A program made the position numbers and the translations under genes. Below are positions 63,665 through 64,000 of a stretch of DNA of 64,000 bases, in pieces. The stretch's first letter is position 1, and each line of letters starts with the position of its first letter. Origin of the DNA: Aradus depressus (lineage: Eukaryota; Arthropoda; Insecta; Hemiptera; Aradidae); contig OY759221.1 of the NCBI GenBank assembly GCA_963662175.1, forward strand, positions 15,601,027-15,665,026. Reading direction: 5' to 3'. A model generated the notes under the pieces. The model saw only the letters and a program-made list of their open reading frames with translations. It searched no databases and was not told where the DNA came from.

Positions 63665-64000
63665 CTAGCAGTAATACCCGGCGTTGCCCGGGGAACTTTG
63701 ACTTTTCTCCCAATATCTCCTATAAGGCTATTCAGTTCCTCGACAGTACATTCATGATGTTATAATTTTCAATTATTCATACGGAATAAGGCTTATAGTC
63801 CTTCAACTGTAGTAACGCTAGCTTTGGAGCTAAGACTAATTTATTCAAAAAGATTCCTCAATAATCATTGCAGTGGTTTTTGAGTTACAAAGATTGCGTG
63901 GGTGGATGCTGGGATGGACCAGATATTGAGGTACTAATACGCCTATAACCTTCCACAGACGATGACGAACAAATTTAAAAAAAAATTAATCAAATCCATC
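63665..64000 (-). mobile_element. Helitron-like element, cut by the window edge
   Basis: CTAGCAGTAATACCCGGCG and the hairpin CCCGGCGTTGCCCGGG, then close similarity to 49627-50012. The other end lies beyond the window. Confidence 0.75.

Noticed and set aside
1..64000. CRISPR array, bacterial operon or prophage
   Set aside because: No repeat-spacer structure. Poly(A)-tailed LINEs, a tRNA-SINE and hAT elements show this is eukaryotic DNA, and the tandem arrays have no unique spacers.

Overview
This is AT-rich, intron-era eukaryotic intergenic DNA, most likely from an insect with a repeat-laden genome. A sap-feeding hemipteran would fit, but nothing here identifies the species. No host protein-coding exon, rRNA gene or functional tRNA gene could be supported. 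Nearly everything recognisable is a mobile element, its remains, or a tandem or inverted repeat. Typical insect transposon coding relics (R1-clade, Jockey-type and CR1-like LINEs; hAT, PIF/Harbinger and pogo-like DNA elements; Helitron ends) occur beside a very abundant tRNA-derived SINE.

Layout. 0-9 kb: scattered copies of two interspersed families (called A and B here), SINE pieces, a 145-bp tandem repeat (4.2-4.6 kb) and a 5'-truncated LINE with clean target-site duplications (8.0-8.5 kb). 9-20 kb: more A, B and SINE copies, a 52-bp repeat, a 41-bp minisatellite, a palindromic A pair, one arm of a 0.5-kb inverted duplication (18.3-18.8 kb) and a 246-bp tandem duplication. 20-30 kb: LINE 3' ends with ATT tails, a Jockey-type reverse transcriptase relic split by a SINE, a hAT element inserted in a B repeat, a Helitron, a CR1-like LINE tail and a 685-bp hAT element. 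30-44 kb: SINEs, A and B copies, a second hAT copy, the other arm of the inverted duplication, a 162-bp in-frame tandem array, a CCGAAA-rich hAT-like element, and long stretches with nothing recognised. 44-56 kb: three palindromic elements whose arms carry a hammerhead-ribozyme-like core, small TIR elements, a Helitron end, a RNase H relic and a pogo-like element. 56-64 kb: a 902-bp hAT element that keeps the end of its transposase, a PIF/Harbinger derivative with remains of both its genes, a young 5'-truncated R1-clade retrotransposon with a long intact reading frame and poly(A) tail, a long hairpin and another Helitron end.

How the parts relate. The 902-bp hAT copy explains two smaller relatives with the same ends. 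LINE-type machinery presumably mobilised the SINE, and three or four SINE copies have clear duplications. The elements nest: a hAT and a LINE tail sit inside one B repeat, a SINE sits inside a Jockey-type relic, and another hAT-like element sits inside a B repeat. The least conventional signal is the recurring CTGANGA-hairpin-GAAA motif. In three places it occurs as an outward-facing inverted pair, and one pair is a near-perfect 121-bp palindrome inside 12-bp direct repeats. This resembles the terminal regions of Penelope-like retroelements, but no Penelope protein is present in the window.
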